DNA from: Candidatus Methanophaga sp. GoMg3.2
Lineage (GTDB): Archaea; Halobacteriota; Syntropharchaeia; Alkanophagales; Methanospirareceae
Assembly (NCBI GenBank): GCA_013180565.1
Contig: QBUN01000405.1
Location: 1-17,847 of the forward strand
Direction: 5' to 3'
DNA length: 17,847 bases
The notes beneath the pieces were generated by a model. It saw only the letters and a list, made by a program, of their open reading frames with translations. It was not told the origin of the DNA and made no database searches. Positions 13,234 to 17,847 of this stretch are shown piece after piece (the stretch's first letter is position 1; each line of letters opens with the position of its first letter). A program made the position numbers and the translations under genes.

Positions 13234-14490
13234 TTAGTTTCCCCCTTCGTATTTAAAGTTAAAGGTTCTAAATATATCTTCAGTTTCTTCTTTCCTTTTG
13301 ATGATTTCGTATGATCTCTTCTTGGAATTATACTCGATGATAGGACAATTTGGTAAAATGAACGGAGGCTTTAAAACTATTGAATATGACCCTACATTGT
13401 CAAATACAATATAATCCCCTATTTTCAAAGACCCTTTATACCCTTTGTATAAATAATCCCTTTCTATGCATGTATAGCCAGCTATATCAATAGAGTCATA
13501 TTCTTCATAATACTTTTCTGATTTTTGATATATGGTTATCGGTAAATTTAGACCACCCGCCGATGTTGGAATTATATTATATTTACTTCCCGAAACCGTT
13601 GCTATAATTTTATTGCGTATTGTCTTTATATTAATTACTTTAACCACGAATTTCATCGTATCTGCCACAAGCGCAGTTCCAGGCTCAAGCAAAAGGTTCG
13701 GTTTCTCAGATTCATCCGGATTTTGGTAAAAGTCTCGGAACCTGGTAGCGATGACTTCTGCATATTCCTGATAGCTTGGCACTCTATATTTAAACTGTTT
13801 TTTTAGTGGGTCATTCATTTTTCCAACAAAACCACCTCCAAGATCAATAAACTCAGGAGGTGAAGAAAACAATTGATTGGATAAGTGCAACATTTTATCA
13901 ACGCGGACAATATACGATTCAATATTTCTATTCGGGAAATGACAATGAAGACCTTTAATATTTATATTATCAAGCCTTTTCAACATATCAAAAGCATGAT
14001 AAAAATCTTCTCTATCTATATCAAATCCAAATCTTGAGGGCATAGAATCTCCAACATCAAAATTGCACCTGAGTCCTATAGACATATCTATTTCAGGGTT
14101 GTCCTGAGCAATTTTTTCTGCAATATCTATCTCGTAAAACGAATCTAAATTTACAATACCTCCACCCAACAGGCATTTCTTAATGGTTTTTCCGTTCTTG
14201 TAAGGCCCATTGAAAATAATCTTTTGTGGGGACACCCCAAGTTTAATAGCTAAATCGAATTCCATCTCGGAAACTACTTCTGCATATCCCCCTTTACGGT
14301 CAATTAGTGCACACAATTTAGGGATGTAGTTAGTTTTATAGGAGTATGCAATAAAAGTTTTAGGATATAAATCTCGAAATGCTTTAAGGAATTCATCATA
14401 GTTTCGTTCAAATCTCTGAGAATCTAGCAAATAGAATGATTCACCATAAATATCACACAGTTCTTCTAATATGTCCCAAGTGATTTTCAT
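13234..14490 (-). CDS. Fold-III PLP-dependent decarboxylase, divergent LysA-like
   Basis: This 418-residue protein belongs to the alanine-racemase-fold decarboxylases (diaminopimelate/ornithine decarboxylase group). The PLP lysine is in FIAYSYKTNY (Lys52). Further blocks are PSRFGFD (151-157), GLHCHFPNRN (180-189), FIDLGGGF (214-221), EPGTALVADT (269-278) and AGYTCIERDYLYKG (337-350), where Cys341 corresponds to the substrate-side cysteine of the family. Two features are not standard: the arginine of the usual EPGR motif is threonine, and the terminal GAY motif is GSYS (367-370). This suggests a different substrate from diaminopimelate, as in antibiotic- or siderophore-type members. The gene overlaps the preceding chimeric frame by ATGA and has AGGAG upstream. 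Confidence 0.82.
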   Translation of the reverse strand: MKITWDILEELCDIYGESFYLLDSQRFERNYDEFLKAFRDLYPKTFIAYSYKTNYIPKLCALIDRKGGYAEVVSEMEFDLAIKLGVSPQKIIFNGPYKNGKTIKKCLLGGGIVNLDSFYEIDIAEKIAQDNPEIDMSIGLRCNFDVGDSMPSRFGFDIDREDFYHAFDMLKRLDNINIKGLHCHFPNRNIESYIVRVDKMLHLSNQLFSSPPEFIDLGGGFVGKMNDPLKKQFKYRVPSYQEYAEVIATRFRDFYQNPDESEKPNLLLEPGTALVADTMKFVVKVINIKTIRNKIIATVSGSKYNIIPTSAGGLNLPITIYQKSEKYYEEYDSIDIAGYTCIERDYLYKGYKGSLKIGDYIVFDNVGSYSIVLKPPFILPNCPIIEYNSKKRSYEIIKRKEETEDIFRTFNFKYEGGN

Positions 14491-14993
14491 TTTAATTTTC
14501 TCCTGAGGAGTTGATGTTTTTCAGGATACATTGGTAATGATAAAACCTCAGTTGAGATTTGCTCTGTTTTAGGAAGATGGAAATATCCCAATCCTAATGA
14601 TTCATGTTTGTGCATAGGCTTGGGCCATGAAATCAAAATCCCGATACCGGATTCTCTCAGGCATGCAACAAGCTTATCGCGTTCTTTTGACTGTACTACG
14701 TAGTTTTGGTATATGTCAAAGAATTTGTTATCTGACTGCGGTGTTATCGGAAGTTTGAGATTAGGCAGCAAGGAGAAGGCTAATGCCGCACCCACTGCCG
14801 CTCCCGTAATACCATTTTCTGATACCGGCGTATCTATTATCCTTCCGGGGAATCGGTCAATGAGTCCGACAGTGGTAGCTCCTACATACCAGGGGCTGGT
14901 AACTCCCTGTCCCATCAGGAATACCCTTTCGTCTTTCTCTATCATTTGGTGCAAAGTTTCGTTAATTGCATCCACATAAGATATTTGTCGCAT
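14487..14993 (-). pseudogene. Chimera: start of E1-beta joined to C-terminal part of a DegT/StrS aminotransferase
   Basis: Residues 1-72 (RQISYVDAINETLHQMIEKD, VFLMGQGV, RIIDTPVSENGITGAAVGAA) are the N-terminus of a 2-oxoacid dehydrogenase E1 beta subunit, which normally has about 320-330 residues. From about residue 76 the sequence changes to LKLPITP, IYQNYVVQSKERDKLVACLR, GIGILISWPKPMH, LGLGYFHL and EVLSLPMYPE, which is the C-terminal region of DegT/DnrJ/EryC1/StrS sugar aminotransferases (normally about 370-400 residues). The PLP lysine and most of both proteins are absent, so neither activity is expected. The joint (about 14760-14780) is in frame, as if a deletion had fused two adjacent operon genes. 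ATG 14991-14993 follows GAAGGAAAG; an upstream in-frame start at 15026 would reach the UPF0175 stop. Confidence 0.82.
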
Positions 14994-15025
14994 GTTCTTT
15001 CCTTCACCTGCAAATTTTCCTATCA

Positions 15026-15262
15026 CTATATAGCGCCTATATCTTTATAGACACGAAGTCCCTTCAGCTCAGATAAGAACCTAAAACCTTTTATAAAATC
15101 ACGTGCATCTAGATTCAATGGAACACCAAAATCCTCGATCATTACCATGAATTTTCTCTTTGACATTCCTGCAACCTCTGCAGCTTTTCCCAATGATATC
15201 TCCCCCTCTACATACGCTCTTACTGCTTTTCTCGTTCTATACTCATTTATGCGAGAAATATA
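15026..15262 (-). pseudogene. UPF0175-family antitoxin, N-terminus missing
   Basis: The minus strand is open for 78 codons without a start codon. It encodes NEYRTRKAVRAYVEGEISLG, KAAEVAGMSKRKFMVMIEDF and GVPLNLDARDFIKGFRF. This is the C-terminal helix-turn-helix region of UPF0175 proteins, antitoxin-like DNA-binding partners of PIN toxins. The N-terminal ribbon-helix-helix part (about 35-40 residues) is replaced at 15262-15265 by an in-frame TAG, where the sequence of the opposite-strand epimerase begins. No toxin follows; the next gene in that direction is the E1-beta chimera, 32 bp on. Read as a TA remnant cut by the same rearrangement that removed the start of the epimerase. Confidence 0.7.
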
Positions 15263-16167
15263 CTAAAGATGGGCACACTGTGATTTGCCTGGACGATTTC
15301 ATGAGTGGAAATCTGACAAATATTCGGCATCTCTTAGATTATCGAAATTTTAAGTTGGTAAAAGGCGACATCAGGAACTTTGACTTACTGGAAAAGATAA
15401 TGCAAGATGTTGATGTAGTATTTCACCTAGCAGCACAGATTCATGTGGACAGGTCCTATATTGAACCCAAACTTACATACGAAGTGAATGTGATGGGAAC
15501 CCAAAATGTCCTGGAAGTGGCAAGAATACACGATGCTAAGAGAGTTATTCATGCATCTACAAGCGAGGTATATGGTTCTGCACAACATGTACCAATAGAT
15601 GAAGATCATCCTCTTAACGCGCCGCATCCATATGGTGCAAGTAAAATAGCTGGCGATAGGATGTGCTATGCGTATATAAAAACTTATGGCATGGATATCT
15701 CTATATTGCGACTTTTTAATGTTTTTGGCCCCCGACAAAGGGACTTTGGGTACGGTGGTGTAATTTCCATATTTACTAGGAGAGTTCTGAGTAACATACC
15801 TCCAATTATTTATGGCAATGGACTACAGACAAGGGACTACACCTATATAGAGGATGCTGTTAGAGCGTATGATCTAGTTTTTAATCATGATGAGCCAATA
15901 ACCGAGCCGATTAATTTCGGAACGGGCAAAGAAGTAAGTATAATTGATTTAGCTAATAAGATAATTGAATTGTGCGACAAAAAAGGAGAAATAAAACCGG
16001 TACATGTGGAGTCACGAATTGGTGAAGTCGAACGGTTAATTGCAGACGCAACGAAAGCAAAGGATTTATTAGGGTGGAAACCTAAATACCACTTCGAAGA
16101 GGGTTTGAAAGATTTTATTCACTGGTATAAAAACTATGGGTTTGAGGAGAGGATTAGAATTGAGTGA
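15262..16167 (+). pseudogene. dTDP-glucose 4,6-dehydratase-like epimerase lacking its N-terminus
   Basis: From KDGHTVICLDDFMSGN onward this is an extended-SDR enzyme: FHLAAQIHVDRSYIEP, ASTSEVYGSAQHVP, the catalytic HPYGASK (YxxxK), LRLFNVFGPRQRD, GNGLQTRDYTYIEDA and a normal C-terminus (WKPKYHFEEGLKDFIHWYK). What is missing is the first ~25-30 residues with the NAD-binding GxxGxxG. The open frame extends to an ATG at 15160, but that extension is antisense to the UPF0175 remnant and encodes no Rossmann start. The enzyme therefore cannot bind NAD normally and is judged non-functional. Its stop overlaps the start of the E1-alpha gene. Confidence 0.8.
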
Positions 16168-17177
16168 AGACCGTTCTCGTTCGTTCAATATAGAGTTAGC
16201 ACTAGCCACCCCTCTTGCGACTTTGCGAGAGATGTACGTGACGATGGTAAGAATCCGCAAAGTTGAAGAGAGAGTTGCAGAACTGGTTTCTAAAGAAGAG
16301 ATTATCTGTCCGTGCCATTTATATATTGGCGAAGAAGCGGTGGCTACCGGGGTATGTTCTGCGCTTAGAAAAGACGATTATGTTTTCAGTACCCACCGCT
16401 CAGACGGGCATTACATCGCTAAAAGTGGCGATATAAAGGCACTCATGGCGGAATTGTAGGGTAAAGCAACAGGATGTTCAAAAGGAAGGGGTGGTTCTAT
16501 GCACCTTGCATCGCCTGATATGGGGCTACCCGGTAGTAGTGCTATAGTTGCTGGGACGATACCTTTAGCGGTGGGAGCGGCATTAGCCTTTACTATGCAA
16601 AAAAAAGATAGTATTTCAGTGGCTTTCTTTGGCGATTGAGCAACAAACGAAGGAACGTTTTACGAATCTCTTAACTTTGCAGCACTGAAGAAACTACCAG
16701 TAATCTTTGTCTGCGAAAATAATCTATATTCTACGCATATGCCCATATCGGCATGTATTGCAAATACGGACATTTACAAGATAGCAGAAACGTTTAATAT
16801 GACTTCGGTACGGGTTGACGGGAATGATGTGCTAACGATTTTTAAGACAGCAAAAAAAAACAATAGAAGAGGCTCGTAGTGGGAAGGGGCCGGCTTTTAT
16901 AGAGGGTATGACATACAGATGGCGGGGGCATGTGGGCCCAAACTTCGATGTAGATAAAGGGCTCAGGACTAAGGAAGAGTTGGATTATTGGATGGATCGC
17001 TGTCCTGTTAAAGCGCTGGAGGAGTTCTTGTTAGAGCAAGGTTTTATTTCAGAATTGGAAACAGATAAAAGTTATACGAGTATAGAACGGGAAGTAGAAA
17101 AAGCGCTTGTCTTTGCGAAAGAGAGTCCATATCCTAACCCAGATGGAAAATCATTTAGCAACATATTTAAGAATTAA
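16160..17177 (+). pseudogene. E1-alpha (TPP-dependent 2-oxoacid dehydrogenase) with two stops and a frameshift
   Basis: The sequence follows pyruvate/acetoin/branched-chain dehydrogenase E1 alpha subunits throughout: LREMYVTMVRIRKVEERVAE, HLYIGEEAVATGVCSAL, FSTHRSDGHYIAKSG, KATGCSKGRGGSMHL, LPGSSAIVAGTIPLAVGAAL, the thiamine-diphosphate motif and CENNLYSTHMPIS, then FIEGMTYRWRGH and a normal C-terminus. It is interrupted by TAG at 16457-16459, where a tyrosine is expected before GKATG; by TGA at 16637-16639, replacing the second glycine of the GDG that starts the TPP-binding motif; and by one extra A in the nine-A run 16852-16860. I take TTG 16160 as start because GAGGAGAGG lies 7 bp before it. 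The beta partner is broken too, so no working complex can be made here. Confidence 0.88.
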
Positions 17178-17192
17178 AGATACAAATCAGGA

Positions 17193-17199
17193 CATATTA
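17193..17199 (+). promoter_or_regulatory. Possible TATA box for the PIN toxin gene
   Basis: CATATTA lies about 35-40 bp before the PIN gene ATG at 17234 in the AT-rich gap after E1-alpha. The match is weak and positional only. Confidence 0.25.
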
Positions 17200-17233
17200 A
17201 AGTAATGTGTGAGAAGAAAAGATAAATTAGATA

Positions 17234-17767
17234 ATGCCAGACAAGATGCACAAATCAAAGATTATCGTAGATACGTCTTCATGGATAAATGTGTTTAGGG
17301 TAGACCTTACCAGCTATTTGATCGAAAATTTTTCTGTACTTGTGACACCAAAGGTTAATGATGAGATATTGGAGGGAAAAGGGTTTGCAGAAGATGCGAA
17401 TTTGTTCGAGAAACTTTCCACTGAAGGGAATATCCAGATCGTAAGGCCCAAGACAATCCAAGAAGAGATCAAACATGAAATCAGCGTATCTTCTGGAGAA
17501 ATAGAGAGCATAGCATACGCAATGGAGAGAGGAGATTGTATCGTGTTGATAGATGATTCAAAAGTATATCAAGTGATGGATCGTTTTAATCTGAAATACA
17601 TCTCATCTGCAAACATCATAATTGATGCATATCTAACGGAAGAGATTAATAAAGACGATGCTTATAGATTATTGGAGATATTGAGAAAGGTTTTAAAAGA
17701 CGAAGTAATAGATAAAGCAAAGGAGGTATTAAAAGATGCTGGAAATAAAGCTAAAAGAGGAATATGA
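17234..17767 (+). CDS. PIN-domain nuclease toxin
   Basis: This 177-residue PIN-like protein starts MPDKMHKSKIIVDTSSWINV; the aspartate in I-V-D-T-S-S-W is the first acidic residue of the PIN active site. Others are in SSGEIESIAYAMERGDCIVL and IDDSKVYQVM. The layout, with a late ANIIIDAYL helix, resembles the DUF3368-like PIN group often paired with UPF0175 or ribbon-helix-helix antitoxins. No good ribosome site precedes ATG 17234, and Met5 at 17246 is an alternative. The last 32 bases overlap the start of the next gene, which has a strong AAGGAGG site inside this gene. Toxin-before-antitoxin order is unusual but known. Confidence 0.75.
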   Translation: MPDKMHKSKIIVDTSSWINVFRVDLTSYLIENFSVLVTPKVNDEILEGKGFAEDANLFEKLSTEGNIQIVRPKTIQEEIKHEISVSSGEIESIAYAMERGDCIVLIDDSKVYQVMDRFNLKYISSANIIIDAYLTEEINKDDAYRLLEILRKVLKDEVIDKAKEVLKDAGNKAKRGI

Positions 17768-17847
17768 TGAGTGGCTGAGGAAGATATCGAGGGAGGTCAG
17801 CATCGCACCAGAAGAATTGGCGTATATGTCTATCGAGAAATTTATAA
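17736..17847 (+). CDS. Putative antitoxin, 5' part, runs off the window
   Basis: The frame from ATG 17736 is open to the window edge and encodes MLEIKLKEEYDEWLRKISRE followed by VSIAPEELAYMSIEKFI. This fits a short ribbon-helix-helix-like DNA-binding domain (strand, then two helices) seen in small antitoxins. The perfect AAGGAGG at 17720-17726, 9 bp before the ATG, decides the start and shows that it is translated although it overlaps the PIN gene by 32 bases. Partner and function are inferred from the overlap with the toxin. Confidence 0.6.
   Translation, partial: MLEIKLKEEYDEWLRKISREVSIAPEELAYMSIEKFI

Noticed and set aside
15160..15262. Upstream extension of the epimerase to ATG 15160
   Set aside because: This part is antisense to clear UPF0175 coding sequence and lacks the NAD-binding motif expected at this end of the protein.
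16457..16459. TAG in E1-alpha as a pyrrolysine codon
   Set aside because: Some methanogens read TAG as pyrrolysine, but the position is an ordinary tyrosine in the family, and the gene also has a TGA and a frameshift. Decay is the simpler reading.
16637..16639. TGA in E1-alpha as selenocysteine
   Set aside because: It replaces a thiamine-motif glycine, where selenocysteine makes no sense, and no SECIS-like structure was recognised.
1..17847. CRISPR arrays, tRNA or rRNA genes
   Set aside because: I saw no regularly spaced repeats and recognised no tRNA or rRNA sequence by eye; a dedicated tRNA scan was not possible.

Overview
The window looks like chromosomal DNA from an AT-rich archaeon, most likely a euryarchaeal methanogen or a related anaerobic lineage. 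This rests on TATA-like promoter boxes (3881-3890, 4673-4680, 11428-11436), Shine-Dalgarno sites, many HEPN/MNT, RelE and PIN toxin-antitoxin modules, and a TIGR04076-type small protein. The organism call is an inference; no rRNA, tRNA or other diagnostic gene is present.

The region is a surface-polysaccharide (glycan) biosynthesis locus that has been heavily rearranged and is full of toxin-antitoxin (TA) modules. Left part (1-4442): the end of a RecG-like ATP-binding protein meets a truncated antitoxin head-on. A minus-strand run follows: MntA/HepT TA pair, an epimerase reduced to its two ends, a TIGR04076 protein and a 5'-truncated, frameshifted UDP-GlcNAc 2-epimerase (wecB). An insertion sequence (2687-3675) lies against the broken wecB; it has 24-bp imperfect inverted ends and flanking 8-bp CTTTAAAG copies. 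A broken membrane-protein tail and an intact RelB/RelE-type pair come next.

Middle part (4554-11377): a VapBC pair sits between a 36-codon flippase start remnant and a complete Wzx-like flippase. Convergent to the flippase is a long, tightly coupled minus-strand operon: sugar-nucleotide epimerase, GT2-FkbM fusion, methyltransferase, internally deleted hexapeptide acyltransferase, a 28-codon glycosyltransferase-like remnant, and a second methyltransferase.

Right part (11451-17177): an unusual metabolic set on the minus strand, namely an HpcH/CitE-like aldolase/lyase, a class IV (IlvE-like) aminotransferase, a fold-III PLP decarboxylase and a chimera of E1-beta with a DegT/StrS aminotransferase. 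It faces a truncated dTDP-glucose-dehydratase-like gene and an E1-alpha pseudogene on the plus strand. Together they suggest that a dedicated acyl or amino building block for the glycan was once made here, but both E1 genes are broken. The window ends with a PIN toxin gene overlapping a ribbon-helix-helix-like antitoxin gene that runs off the edge.

The most striking overall pattern is that the TA pairs are mostly intact, while many glycan genes are internally deleted, fused or truncated, and several of the joints lie beside TA genes or TA remnants. Several single-base frameshifts fall in A/T runs, so part of this decay could be sequencing error; the large deletions and the two nonsense codons in E1-alpha cannot be explained that way, though chimeric assembly remains possible for the joints.
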